This document shows positions 11,301 to 20,800 of a stretch of DNA of 64,000 nucleotides, in pieces. The notes beneath the pieces were generated by a model. That model had not been told where the DNA came from. It worked only from the letters and a program-made list of their open reading frames with translations, and did no database searches. The DNA lies in assembly GCF_042492175.1 (NCBI RefSeq), contig NZ_CP170453.1, positions 1,798,001 to 1,862,000 on the forward strand. The letters run 5' to 3'. The position numbers were made by a program, and so were the translations under genes. Origin of the DNA: CAJXSN01 sp947492235 (GTDB taxonomy: Bacteria; Pseudomonadota; Alphaproteobacteria; Sphingomonadales; Sphingomonadaceae). Every line of letters starts with the position of its first letter. Within the stretch, counting starts at the first letter, position 1.

Positions 11301-12610
11301 GCGATGCCATTGGCGAAGTTGTTCACAACGTCTCTGCCGATCGAGATTCCGCTATGACCCGTCGCAGATGCAACTGAACCTACGGCGACTGCACCGAAGC
11401 CGGATGCGGCTGAATCGAAACCCACCGCAACAGCTGTTTCAGCCAGTGCTGACGCTTGTACTCCCAAGGCGGTAGACAAACGGACGCTCGCAACGGAATT
11501 GACCCCTAGTGCAGTTGCAGCTTCCGCGTTGGCCTGAGACGCTTGCCCGATGGATACCGAGAAATTGCCGTTCGCGTCGGCCAATCTCCCGATCGCAATG
11601 GTACCTTGGGCACTGGCATTCGCACCATCTCCAACAGATAATGATTGGGTTGCGCTCGCAACGGCGCTTGTCCCTACCGCAATTCCGCCTTGACCGGAGG
11701 CATTCGCATTAGCTCCAACGGATACTGATAGAACACCACTCGCAGCGGCGTCTGCCCCTAGCGCTACGGCACCGTTATTGGTGGCATCCGCACCATCTCC
11801 AACAGATACTGATAGAATACCACTTGCAACGGTGTTTGCCCCTAGCGCTACGGCACCTTCATTGGTGGCATTAGCGCTTGCGCCCACCGCAACTGCAGCT
11901 GGATTGTTAGCGAGACTGCTGGCCCCCACCGCTATTGATGAAGGCCCGTTGGCACGAGAAAAAGTTCCGATCGCTGTCGCACCATCACCTGCCGCCCCTG
12001 CGGACTTACCCAGCGATGCTGTGTTCAATCCAGATGCGAAAGCATCGACGCCGATGGCAGTTCCCGCGATGCCAGTGGCAGAAGCAGACCTGCCAAGCGC
12101 TGTTGATTCCAACGCACTTGCCACGCTGCCTTGACCGATCGCGGTGGATTCTATGCCGGTGGCCGCCGCACTGTTTCCTAATGCTGTGGCAAATTCCGCA
12201 GTGGCTTGGGATAACGCACCAATCGCAGTGGCATCCGTTTCTGAATTGGTCGCGGACCCGGCCCCGCATTCAAGGGCGTTGTTACCCGCCCCGCCATCCA
12301 CACATGCGGAAGACGCTCCTTGAGGTTCGTCATAGACGTCACCCGGCACCAATGCGTCACCCGGGCGCTGAACCGGACTGTCCGGCGCTGTCAGTGTGCC
12401 TGAAGCGCTCACGAGCGAGCCGGAAATATTTGGGTGTCCTTCGTCTGCAGCCGAAGCTTCATCGCAAGGTTCGAGCGTCAATTCGCTTGCCCCGCCAGAC
12501 GTGTCGCCCGGCGCCAGACATTCGGCATCTTCAGCCGCAGAAGCAGGCTGAGCGCTTAGCGCGAGTGCAATCGCGGCGCTGGCCGCACCGATAAGCAGTT
12601 GAGTACGCAT
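8381..12610 (-). CDS. Trimeric autotransporter adhesin TAA3, 1409 aa
   Basis: The signal peptide MRTQLLIGAASAAIALAL leads into a Cys-containing pre-region, the LECG cap and a long head of YadA repeats. The linker around 10171-10350, a second head and the VVVADIDASTAQQ connector follow, then a YadA anchor ending GVAFGF. I prefer the ATG at 12610 because it aligns with the TAA4 start and lies 9 bases after GGGAGG; an ATG six bases earlier (12616) would be too close to it. The block 10171-10880 is nearly identical to part of TAA4. Bases 11700-11870 contain near-repeats reading GAVALGA.TVASGILSVSVGDGA, a recent internal duplication. Few acidic loops are present (one GGDGADTGVEGAEA). Function: type Vc surface adhesin, ligand unknown. 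Confidence 0.95.
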   Translation of the reverse strand: MRTQLLIGAASAAIALALSAQPASAAEDAECLAPGDTSGGASELTLEPCDEASAADEGHPNISGSLVSASGTLTAPDSPVQRPGDALVPGDVYDEPQGASSACVDGGAGNNALECGAGSATNSETDATAIGALSQATAEFATALGNSAAATGIESTAIGQGSVASALESTALGRSASATGIAGTAIGVDAFASGLNTASLGKSAGAAGDGATAIGTFSRANGPSSIAVGASSLANNPAAVAVGASANATNEGAVALGANTVASGILSVSVGDGADATNNGAVALGADAAASGVLSVSVGANANASGQGGIAVGTSAVASATQSLSVGDGANASAQGTIAIGRLADANGNFSVSIGQASQANAEAATALGVNSVASVRLSTALGVQASALAETAVAVGFDSAASGFGAVAVGSVASATGHSGISIGRDVVNNFANGIAIGTDTSLGGLDSIAVGLNSSTGADGAAAFGRNASASALNTVAIGSGSTASAAEAIAIGTSSLANGADSVAAGRASRASGTSGIATGLDSIADGNLSTAIGAQTRAFGTGAIAFGAHATTYNAVGTTDGNIAIGSQAGGIKTTANGGNSIALGTATQATGAGAIAIGGDGADTGVEGAEATAENALAVGVDTVAAGTSSSVFGHLANVGAAGVEATAVGFQSSATALRASAFGRNSLATGANTTAVGSGAQATGGGASAFGLAARATANRATTVGRASTASNADTVAVGHAATASGNRATAIGNAALAAQTSTTAIGDGAQANFARSLAIGFGTVSTGADNVSIGNSAATYNLAGLAAPTAGTFVLTIDQNGRLATVASSSLSGSGSLDARQFASAPQGVGAGCVSGPQSTSLECGANSTTGTANASTAVGTQSEATADQTSAFGRFARANGAEATAIGYNAIATGAGATVLGESAFASAIDGIAVGRESDATGTTSIAIGSFSAASAEDATAIGNNAAAGGTGAIAVGDAANAANVGAIAIGDGAQATGTSSSIAIGRSSTSNAGNAIAMGDLATASGSSSIAIGFQAGATSFDAIAIGEGAQATEAGAIAIGDGVRATGEETLAIGDGSEALGRRSTAVGGASFAIGIESTAVGDDSGAIADQASAFGHNSRALGIGSTALGVDTDATGVESSAVGFGSQATADGASAFGRVANASGLNSTALGNGASAAGGGSAAIGTGALASANRSTAIGRGSRALNADTTAVGHQANASAPRSTAIGNGATAAFTNSTAIGHQAATTRSNQVVLGGTNSSVVVADIDASTAQQVGPVDVVTVDATGTLGRQAVASMSQLNSVTLAVDHISAVTDAQFNALTGRVGGLETDVANLNFQLGDLDESTRGGIASAVAMGGMMVVPDKTVSISLNAANYRGEQGFAGGITARVGDGVYLSGGIGGSTARKSTTTRVGVAFGF
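10171..10880 (-). repeat. 710-bp block shared with TAA4 (copy 1)
   Basis: This block aligns without gaps to 15106-15815, at a constant offset of 4935 bases, and differs at only scattered positions. It covers the internal linker and about ten head repeats. The flanking sequences of the two genes are far less alike. Confidence 0.85.
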
Positions 12611-12620
12611 ATTCATTTTC

Positions 12621-12647
12621 CTCCCGATGGGTTCCGATCCCAGGGAG
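12621..12647 (-). promoter_or_regulatory. Leader hairpin enclosing the TAA3 Shine-Dalgarno
   Basis: CTCCC (12621-12625) pairs with GGGAG (12643-12647), placing GGGAGG in the 3' arm. TGGG...CCCA at 12628-12642 is nested. TCTCTCC at 12681-12687 can pair instead with GGAGAGA at 12644-12650, an alternative that would free the ribosome-binding site. Confidence 0.55.
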
Positions 12648-12698
12648 AGACGTCTGCGACCCGGGGAAATCCTTAACGGCTCTCTCCAGATGGCGCGA

Positions 12699-12727
12699 CG
12701 ATTGGCCGCGTGTTGCGGCTATGTCAA
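12699..12727 (-). promoter_or_regulatory. Candidate promoter of TAA3
   Basis: The minus strand reads CTTTGACA, 17 bases, CAATCG, about 113 bases before the start. It has the same layout as TAA1, TAA2, TAA4, TAA5 and TAA7. Confidence 0.4.
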
Positions 12728-12809
12728 AGTGAATTCAGGGTTTTGTTACAATTATACTAAACTAGTGCGCGTTCCTTAAGGGACCGGAGATTGGCAGGGG
12801 AGAGCTCGG

Positions 12810-12860
12810 AAAAACGGGGCGAGGAGGAGGGGAGCGAGCAACCTGTCGCCCGCGCCCCGT
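12810..12860 (-). terminator. Intrinsic terminator of TAA4
   Basis: ACGGGGCG (12814-12821) and CGCCCCGT (12853-12860) form an 8-bp stem ending shortly after the TAA4 stop, followed on the minus strand by five T. The loop is long (31 bases). Confidence 0.55.
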
Positions 12861-12874
12861 CCTCTATCTCTTCG

Positions 12875-15800
12875 TCAGAAGCCGAAGCCGACACCCACGC
12901 GGGCACCCCAGTCATCCCCGCCGGTGCTGCCGCTGATGCCTGCCGACAGGTAGATGCTTTCCGACAAGGCCCCGCTGATGCTGCCGGCAAAGCCTTGTTC
13001 CCCGGCATAGGTGGCCGCGTTGACCCACACGGACACGCTCTTGCCCGGAATGATCGGAGCATTGCCCATGGCCATCGCCGCCGCGATGCCGCCGGTCAGG
13101 CTCTCGTCCAGTTCCTCCAGCTGGAAACGGACATCGGCAAGGCCGTTCTCCAGCCCGACCACCCGGCCAGTCAGCGCATTGAACTGCGCATCGGTGACCG
13201 CCGCGATGTGATCGACTGACGATGCGACAGAATTCAGCGCGCTCATGCTCGCCGCCGCCTGACGGCCCAATGTGCCGGTGGCGTCGATAGTGACGACATC
13301 GACCGGCCCGACCTGCTGGTTGGTGCTGGCGTCGATGTCGGCAACCACGACGGAGGAACCCGCGCCCCCCAATGTGACCTGGTTGGACCGGGTGGAGGTT
13401 GCGCCTGCACCGATGGCGGTTGCATCGGTGAAGCCCGCCGTCGCTCCGTTACCTACTGCCGTGGAGCGGATGCCGGCGGCAATCGCGCCTTCGCCGACCG
13501 AGGTGGCGTCCGCATTCGTCGCACGCGCTCCGCGCCCGACGGCGGTCGAGCGGTTGGCGGTGGCCCGTGCGGCATTGCCGAACGCGCTGGCCCCGCCGCC
13601 CGCTGCATTGGCCCCGTTACCGACTGCTGCAGAGTTCTGACCTGATGCAGAGGAACCGCGCCCGAAGGCGGATGCACCGTCAGCACTTGCAGCACTTGCG
13701 AAACCAACGGCGGAGGATTCGATTCCGCTCGCACTTGTATCAGCACCCAGGGCCAGCGAGCCGGCACCTGTGGCCTGGGCACCGTCATTGCCTCCATCCG
13801 ATCCGTCGCTGCCGATGGCAATCGCACCGGCAGCGCGAGCGTCACTGCGATTGCCGATGGCGATGGCATTTGCGATCGGAGCAAAACCGTCATTCTCCCC
13901 GGAAACATTCGCGTAAGAGCCAAGGGAAATCGAGCCTGCCCCAAGCGCACGGCTGTTAGCACCCACAGAAAGGGATGGATCGGTTGTAAAGAGCCGTGCG
14001 CCTAAAGAGGATGGTCTGACGTTGCTGGCTACCGCTCTTATTCCCAGCGCGATCGACCCGTCCGACTGGGCATCGGCAGATTGGCCAACTGCCAGCCCTG
14101 CTTCCCCTGATGCCCTGGAGAAAGTCCCGACGCTCGTACTGTTCAGCCCGGAAGCGATGACTCCCCTGCCGACCGCAATAGCATTGGTATTGGTCGCCTG
14201 CGCATCGGCGCCCAGTGCGGTGGAATTTTCCCCGCTCGCATTGGTATCTGTGCCAATCGCAATGGCTTCCAGGCCTCCCGCCTGCGCGCCGCCGGAACCT
14301 GCGTCTGTGCCGTCCCCGCCTATGGCAATCGATTGGCTTCCCCCGGCATTGGCTTCCCGACCGAGAGCAATCGCGTTCACTCCGCCGACATTGCTTCCGG
14401 CCCCTAGCGCCACGCTACCTTCGAAATCTGCCAACGCAAGATAGCCAAGTGCAACTGCATCCAATTGGGTCGCGTCGGCCGAATGGCCAACTGCGGTCGA
14501 ATTGATCCCCGATGCATCCGAGGCGTTGCCAATTGCGACGCTGTTGGTGGCGGTCGCCTCAGCGGCGTTGGCAGAATTGGCACCCCCGCCGATGGCGAGC
14601 GAGTCCTCTCCGCTGGCATTTGCATAGGCTCCGACAGCCGTACTTTGGGAGGCAGTCGCTGCTGCGGAGCTGCCGATTGCGGTGGTCCAGATACCATTGG
14701 CATTCGCCGCCGCAATTGCGCCTCCAACCAAATTGTCGCCGCCCACAGCCAGCGCGCCCCTGCCATTGGCATTGGCGCCACTGCCAAGTGCTGTCGCGCC
14801 CTGTCCGTCGGCATCGGAATCTTCGCCAATAGCCACGCTCTCCAGACCGGCTGCGAGGGAATTCTCACCCAGCGCAGTGGCTGCCTCGCCGGTGGCCTGA
14901 GCGTTTTCGCCAACCGCCGTTGCGCCGTTCACTCCCGAAGCAATGGCCCCGATGCCAATGGCGGTTGCACTGCCGTCGCCGGTAGAAGAGCCAGCGCCGC
15001 ATTCGAGGCCTGTGCTTTGTTCGCAAGCTGCGCCCGCTCCGAAAGGCGAGTCGATGAAGCCGGGGGACGCTGCGAAGCCGCCACTCCCCGAAAGGCTGCT
15101 GCTCGCCACCGTCGCCAGCCGCCCGTTCTGGTCAATAGTCAGCACAAAAGTACCCGCCGTCGGCGCGGCGAGGCCTGCGAGATTATAGGTCGCGCTGGTG
15201 TTGCCGATACTGACATTGTCCGACCCGGTGCTTGCGGCGCCAAACCCGATGGCGAGGCTGCGGGCGAAATTTGCCTGCGCTCCGTCACCGATGGCGGTGG
15301 TGCTGGTCTGCGCGGCGAGGGCCGCATTGCCGATGGCGGTTGCGCGGTTGCCGCTAGCTGTTGCTGCATGTCCGACAGCCACAGTATCGGCATTGCTCGC
15401 GGTGGAAGCTCGGCCGACCGTTGTGGCGCGATTGGCCGTCGCCCGCGCGGCCAGACCGAATGCCGACGCCCCGCCGCCGGTCGCTTGCGCGCCGCTGCCG
15501 ACGACGGTGGTGTTCGCTCCGGTGGCCAGCGAATTACGACCAAAGGCGGAGGCTCTGAGAGCAGTCGCGCTGGATTGGAAACCAACGGCTGTGGCTTCTA
15601 CGCCAGCCGCACCGACATTGGCCAAATGTCCGAAGACAGAACTGCTGGTTCCAGCCGCGACCGTATCCACGCCAACGGCCAGTGCATTTTCAGCCGTCGC
15701 TTCGGCACCTGCGACGCCCGTGTCCGCGCCATCACCACCGATTGCAATCGCGCCCGCGCCGGTGGCTTGAGTGGCCGTACCCAATGCGATGGAGTTGCCG

Positions 15801-17593
15801 CCATTGGCGGTGGTTGGCGTGCCCGTCGAACCACTTGCAGCAACAAGATTGTCGGAACTGCCAATTGCGATGTTGCCATTGGTTTGGCCGGCAGCATTCA
15901 CCGTGGTGGCCTGCGCGCCATAAGCGATTGCGCCATTGCCGGCAGCATTGCTGAATGAACCTGTCGCAGTTGCGTAAAAGCCCGTGGCCTGGGCAAAATT
16001 CCCGGCGGCTGTCGCATTCAACCCGCTGGCAATGCTGAAGCCACCGGTTGCCGTACTTCCATTGCCTGTGGCTTGCGCAGAACGTCCGGTAGACGTGGAG
16101 CCAAGGGCGCTGGCCACGCTGTTCAAACCTGTGGCAGTGCTCTGAGTACCGGTGGCTGCAGAGTTAACCCCAGTAGCCGTCGCACCCGTGTTGCCGGCAT
16201 TGCTGCTGACACCAGTGGCTGTGCTTGATCCGCTCAGAGCTTGGGCGAGCGCTCCGGTAGCTGTCGAGCCGCCCGCGGCTGCATTGCTGCCGACGCCAGT
16301 GGCCGTGCTTTGCACTCCTTGAGCTTGGGCGAGCGCCCCGGTGGCCGTCGAGTCCTGTTCAGCTGCATTGCTGTCGAAACCAGTGGCCGTGCTTTGTGCA
16401 CCCAAAGCGTCAGCAAGCGCCCCGGTAGCTGTTGAGCTAACTGCAGCTGCATTGCTGTCGAAACCAGTGGCCGTGCTTTGTGCACCCAAAGCGTCAGCAA
16501 ACGCCCCGGTAGCTGTTGAGCTATCTGCGGCCGCATTGCTGATACCACCAGTGGCCGTACTTGCTACGCCTTGGGCTTGAGCGAACGCCCCGGTAGCCGT
16601 CGCACCCGTGCTGCCGGCATTGCTGCTGAGACCAATGGCAGTGCTTTGTAAGTCCAGAGCCTGAGCGAATCCGCCGATGGCCGTTGCGTTTTCTCCGGCT
16701 GCATTGCTGTCGAAACCATTGGCCGTGCTGAATTCACCCAAAGCCTCAGCACTATGCCCGGTCGCTGTCGCTCCTGCTGCGCTACCCCTGCTCAAAGCAC
16801 CGGTGGCTGTACTCTGATCGCCGCTAGCCTGAGCTCCATAACCGGATGCCGCCGCATCAACCCCCGAAGCTACACTATCTCCGCCTACGGCCACTGATTG
16901 GATCCCTGACGCTGATGCCAGCGACCCTATCCCGACTGATATGTCCCCTTGAGCCCATGCCGACCCTCCCAGCGCGACTGATGCGAAACCGGCGATGGTG
17001 GAATAACCCGCTGCGACTCCTTGATCTCCGGCAAACGAATCCCTGCCCAGAGCAGTCGAATTCGCTCCGGATGCCACCGCGTTGCTCCCTAACGCAGTCG
17101 CACCGTCTTGCCCTGCGTTCGCCTGCGCGCCAACTGCGGTTGTGTTGGTATTGAAAGCCTGAGCAAGCGCCCCGACCGCGGTGGCATTGCCAAATGAGCC
17201 AGTGTTGGAACCTGAGCCGCACTCAAGAGAATTGGTTCCCGTACCATTGATACATCCTGCGCCCGCACCTTGCGGGGCGTCGAAAATGACGCTGGGGGCA
17301 TTGTCCAAAGTCATCTCTCGCCGCGCTTTAAGAGCCGCGATACTGCCGGTCGGACTGCTCCCCGCATAGGTCGAGAGCAATACAGGGCGCTGGGCAGCGG
17401 AAATCTGTTCGATGCCCAATGCGCTGGTGGCGCAATCCACTGCGCGAGCCTCGTCCGTCAGGGCCAGCAGCGTTGCCTCTGCGCTGGCAGCAGCAGGGCA
17501 TTCGGCTTGCGATTCTTGGCCAGAGGCCGGGCTGGACGCGAGTGCGATGGACACAGCTGCGCTGGCCGCACCGATAAGCAGTTGAGTACGCAT
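12875..17593 (-). CDS. Trimeric autotransporter adhesin TAA4, 1572 aa
   Basis: The start is the ATG of MRTQLLIGAASAAV at 17593. The frame is open 99 bases further upstream, but that stretch lies in the leader shared with TAA3. After the signal peptide and LECG cap come an ordinary YadA head and then an unusual block of about 25 repeats reading STATG instead of the usual TAIG (roughly bases 15950-16850). This block contains 84-bp near-perfect tandem duplications. The TAA3-like linker block (15106-15815), a second cap (CEQSTGLECG), a second head with acidic loops (GGDGTDAGSGGAQA) and an anchor ending GVGFGF follow. An intrinsic terminator lies just downstream. Product: type Vc trimeric surface adhesin. 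Confidence 0.95.
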   Translation of the reverse strand: MRTQLLIGAASAAVSIALASSPASGQESQAECPAAASAEATLLALTDEARAVDCATSALGIEQISAAQRPVLLSTYAGSSPTGSIAALKARREMTLDNAPSVIFDAPQGAGAGCINGTGTNSLECGSGSNTGSFGNATAVGALAQAFNTNTTAVGAQANAGQDGATALGSNAVASGANSTALGRDSFAGDQGVAAGYSTIAGFASVALGGSAWAQGDISVGIGSLASASGIQSVAVGGDSVASGVDAAASGYGAQASGDQSTATGALSRGSAAGATATGHSAEALGEFSTANGFDSNAAGENATAIGGFAQALDLQSTAIGLSSNAGSTGATATGAFAQAQGVASTATGGISNAAADSSTATGAFADALGAQSTATGFDSNAAAVSSTATGALADALGAQSTATGFDSNAAEQDSTATGALAQAQGVQSTATGVGSNAAAGGSTATGALAQALSGSSTATGVSSNAGNTGATATGVNSAATGTQSTATGLNSVASALGSTSTGRSAQATGNGSTATGGFSIASGLNATAAGNFAQATGFYATATGSFSNAAGNGAIAYGAQATTVNAAGQTNGNIAIGSSDNLVAASGSTGTPTTANGGNSIALGTATQATGAGAIAIGGDGADTGVAGAEATAENALAVGVDTVAAGTSSSVFGHLANVGAAGVEATAVGFQSSATALRASAFGRNSLATGANTTVVGSGAQATGGGASAFGLAARATANRATTVGRASTASNADTVAVGHAATASGNRATAIGNAALAAQTSTTAIGDGAQANFARSLAIGFGAASTGSDNVSIGNTSATYNLAGLAAPTAGTFVLTIDQNGRLATVASSSLSGSGGFAASPGFIDSPFGAGAACEQSTGLECGAGSSTGDGSATAIGIGAIASGVNGATAVGENAQATGEAATALGENSLAAGLESVAIGEDSDADGQGATALGSGANANGRGALAVGGDNLVGGAIAAANANGIWTTAIGSSAAATASQSTAVGAYANASGEDSLAIGGGANSANAAEATATNSVAIGNASDASGINSTAVGHSADATQLDAVALGYLALADFEGSVALGAGSNVGGVNAIALGREANAGGSQSIAIGGDGTDAGSGGAQAGGLEAIAIGTDTNASGENSTALGADAQATNTNAIAVGRGVIASGLNSTSVGTFSRASGEAGLAVGQSADAQSDGSIALGIRAVASNVRPSSLGARLFTTDPSLSVGANSRALGAGSISLGSYANVSGENDGFAPIANAIAIGNRSDARAAGAIAIGSDGSDGGNDGAQATGAGSLALGADTSASGIESSAVGFASAASADGASAFGRGSSASGQNSAAVGNGANAAGGGASAFGNAARATANRSTAVGRGARATNADATSVGEGAIAAGIRSTAVGNGATAGFTDATAIGAGATSTRSNQVTLGGAGSSVVVADIDASTNQQVGPVDVVTIDATGTLGRQAAASMSALNSVASSVDHIAAVTDAQFNALTGRVVGLENGLADVRFQLEELDESLTGGIAAAMAMGNAPIIPGKSVSVWVNAATYAGEQGFAGSISGALSESIYLSAGISGSTGGDDWGARVGVGFGF
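15106..15815 (-). repeat. 710-bp block shared with TAA3 (copy 2)
   Basis: This is the second copy of the block at 10171-10880. Most differences cluster near 15195-15240, while the rest is almost base-for-base identical, as expected after recent gene conversion or unequal exchange. Confidence 0.85.
16205..16600 (-). repeat. 84-bp tandem repeats inside TAA4
   Basis: A unit of 84 bases (28 residues, two head repeats; STATGALADALGAQ then STATGFDSNAA) recurs in tandem. The copies starting at 16373 and 16457 are almost identical and the flanking units more diverged. The size keeps the reading frame and the structural period, so gain or loss of units would change fibre length without breaking the protein. 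Confidence 0.8.
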
Positions 17594-17602
17594 AATTATT
17601 TT

Positions 17603-17631
17603 TCTCCCGATGGGTTCCGAACCCAGGGAGA
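17603..17631 (-). promoter_or_regulatory. Leader hairpin enclosing the TAA4 Shine-Dalgarno
   Basis: TCTCCC (17603-17608) pairs with GGGAGA (17626-17631), and the 3' arm contains the ribosome-binding GGGAGA. A nested perfect palindrome TGGGTTC/GAACCCA occupies 17611-17625. TCTCTCC at 17664-17670 can alternatively pair with GGAGAGA at 17627-17633, releasing the Shine-Dalgarno. Confidence 0.6.
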
Positions 17632-17681
17632 GACGTCTGCGACCCGGGGAAATCCTTGACGGCTCTCTCCGGTTGCGCGCG

Positions 17682-17710
17682 ACGTTGGCCATTCATGCGC
17701 GTACTGTCAA
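17682..17710 (-). promoter_or_regulatory. Candidate promoter of TAA4
   Basis: The minus strand reads CTTTGACA, 17 bases, CAACGT, 113 bases before the start, the same distance as in TAA3. Confidence 0.4.
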
Positions 17711-17756
17711 AGCTGGTAACCAATTGAGGCGGTTAGGTCCCAGCTGCACCCTTGTA

Positions 17757-17794
17757 AGAAAAGGGGCGCAGCCGATTTCTCGGCCACGCCCCTT
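17757..17794 (-). terminator. Intrinsic terminator of TAA5
   Basis: AAGGGGCG (17761-17768) pairs with CGCCCCTT (17787-17794), with an inner GCCGA/TCGGC stem. TTTTCTT follows on the minus strand. It lies 19 bases after the TAA5 stop, between TAA5 and the TAA4 promoter region. Confidence 0.75.
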
Positions 17795-17812
17795 GTTCTG
17801 ATCTCTAGCAGT

Positions 17813-20800
17813 TTAGAACCCGACCGCGAACCCGGCCTGCGCGACCACTTCACCGTCACCGCTGTTGCCGGCAACGCCTGCGCCAATGGCGAAGTTGTCG
17901 GTCAGGCGGCCAGTGATCGAGGCGGCATAGCCCTGCTGCCCGTTATAGGTCGCGATGTTGCCGCCGATGGTGAAGGTCTTGTCCGGCATCGCAATCGCGC
18001 TGCCCAGAGCCGCCGCCGCCGCGATCCCGCCGCTCATCCGCTGGTCCAGATCGTCGAGCCGGAAGTTGAGGTTCGAAATCCCCGCTTCCAGCGATCCGAC
18101 CCGGCCCGTCAGCGCATTAAACTGCGCATCGGAGACTGCCGCAATGTGGTCGATTGACGCCGAGACAGAGTTGAGCTGGCTCATGCTGGCCGCCGCCTGC
18201 CGCCCCAGCGTGCCGGTGGCATCCACGGTCACCACATCGACCGGCCCGACCTGCTGCGCCGTGCTCGCGTCAATGTCGGCGACCACGACAGAGGAGTTGG
18301 CCCCGCCGAGAACCACCTGATTCGACCGCGTTGTTGCCGCCTGATGGCCGATTGCTGTCGAGTTGGTGAAGGCGGCCGTCGCGCCGTTGCCGATGGCAGT
18401 CGAGCGCGGAGCCGAGGCGTTCGCCTGATGGCCCAATGCCGTTGTGTCGGCATTCAGCGCCCGCGAACCGCGTCCCACGGCAGTGGACCTGTTGGATGAG
18501 GCGAGGGCGCCCGTGCCCACGGCTGCCGATCCTCCGCCTGCAGCAGTGGCTCCGTTGCCGAGCGCTGTTGCGTTGGTCCCGCTTGCGGTTGCAGTCCGAC
18601 CGAATGCCGAAGCGCCGGACGCGCTTGCCTCGGAACCGAAGCCGACCGCTGTGGCTTCCACGCCGTCGGCGGTCACGAGGGAACTTTGCCCGGCTGCAAA
18701 GCTGCTGACACCCAGTGCTCCGGCGTTGAGCCCGATGGCAGTCGAGAAATTTGCTGTAGCGCTAGCATTCCGGCCTAAAGCCAGGCTGTCGGTTCCATCA
18801 GCGTTCGTGGACGAACCCAAAGCCATCGACCGCTCTCCCGTCGAGGACGCGTTGTTTCCGATGGCAATTGCGCCGGTGCCTGATGCGGCGGGCGGAGTGC
18901 TATTGCCGCTGCCAATGGCGATCGAGAAACTTCCGGTCGCCGAAGAATTGGCACCGATAGAGATTGCGCCGGTCGCGTCGGCGAGGCTGTTCCTGCCGAC
19001 CGCAAGGGTATCGTTGCCCGACGCAACCGACGTGCTTCCGATGGCCATGGCGTAAGAGCCCGTCGCAGCGGCGGCGTCGATGCTACCACCGGACAGGATA
19101 TCTCCACCCAGCGCGAGAGCACCGACACCATTGGCATTGGCTCCGCTACCCAGCGCAGTTGCGCCTTGCCCTGCTGCATCGGAATCTTCGCCGATTGCGA
19201 CGCTCTCCGGACCGGCGGCAAGCGAGTTCTCACCAAGGGCAGTGGCTGCATCGCCCGTGGCCTGCGCATTTCGGCCGACGGCTGTTGCGCCGTTGATCCC
19301 CGATGCGGCGGCGTTGATCCCCAGCGCCGTTGCAAGACTGTCGCCGGTGGTCGAACCGCCGCCGCATTCCAGCCCCGAACTTTGCTCGCAAGCCGCGCCC
19401 GCCCCTTGCGGAGCGTTGGCGAATTGCGCCGAGCTGGAGAAATTGCCCGTGCCCGAAAGGCTCGCGCTGTCTACCGTTGCCAGCCGTCCATTCTGGTCGA
19501 TGGTCAGCACGAAGGTGCCTGCGCTCGGTGCAGCGAGTCCCGCCAGATTGTACGTCGCGCTGGTATTGCCGATGCTGACATTGTCCGCCCCGGTGCTGAC
19601 CGTGCCGAAACCGATGGCAAGGCTGCGGGCGAAGTTCGCCTGCGCTCCGTCACCAATGGCCGAGGAACTGGTCTGCGAGGCGACTGCCAGATTGCCGATG
19701 GCGGTTGCCCGCACACCCGCAGCGCTCGCCCTCTGGCCGACTGCAGTCGAGTCCGCACCCGCTGCCGAGGCAAGCCGCCCGACAGCCGTCGCGCGGTTGC
19801 CGCTCGCATCGGCCACCAGACCAAAGGCGCTGGCCCCGGTCCCCGCTGCATTGGCGCTGCTGCCCACCGCAGTGGAGCTGAGACCCGAGGCAATCGCGGC
19901 ACGGCCAAAGGCTGCGGCGTTATCCGCATTCGCCTCTGCGCGAAAACCGACCGCAGTTGCCTGACTGCCACCGGCCTGCGTCACCGGACCCACCGCTGTT
20001 GCGTTGAGGCCGACCGAGGAGGCCGCTGCGCCGCCGCTATTGACCGACAGATAGATCGAGCCCGGCGTCACTCCGGCAATGGCGCTGTTGAGTTGGGTAA
20101 CATTCACGGCATCGGTGCCGCCCGTACCAGCGGCCACATTGGTGATCCGCCGCTCGCTGCCGACCGCGCCGACCGAGACTGTGCTTGCTACGTCAGCCAG
20201 CGAGCCCTTGCCCAGAGCCACCGCGTTGGTGGCTGTGGCCATCGCTCCTTCGCCGAGGGCCGTCGCTCCATCATCGGAGGCCACGGCATCGATGCCGAGG
20301 GCGAGGGCATCGGGCGAGGTGGCCTGCGCGCCAAGAGTGTCGCCATCGTCGCCATCGCCGCCGATCGCGATCGTCTCGTTCACACCGGCATTGGCATTCT
20401 GGCCAAGCGCCAGCGAATTGATGCTGGGTGCGGTAGCATTCTCGCCGATGGCGATGGAACCGACATTGCCTGATTGCGCGTTCGCACCGATGGCAACACC
20501 GCCCAGCGCGATGGAGCTGACATCGGCATTGAAGCCGACTGCGACACCATTGGTGCCCGACGCGCCCGAAGCATATCCCAGCGCCGTCGCGCCGGTCCCC
20601 CTGGCACCGGCAGCCCAGCCCAGCGCCGTGGCATTGGCCTGTGTCGTTTCCGCATTGGTGCCGATGGCGACGCTGAAGTTCTGCTGCGCCGAAGACAGCG
20701 CGCCAATCGCGATAGAGTTGAAGCCCTGCGCCGAAGCCCGCTGGCCAAGAGCCAAGCTACCCTGCGTTGCGGCGACGGCCAGCTCGCCCAGAGCCGTCGC

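Noticed and set aside
17594..17692. N-terminal extension of TAA4 beyond MRTQLL
   Set aside because: It would read through the conserved leader and hairpin and put an Arg-rich stretch before the signal peptide; TAA3 has the same leader but a start at the equivalent ATG.
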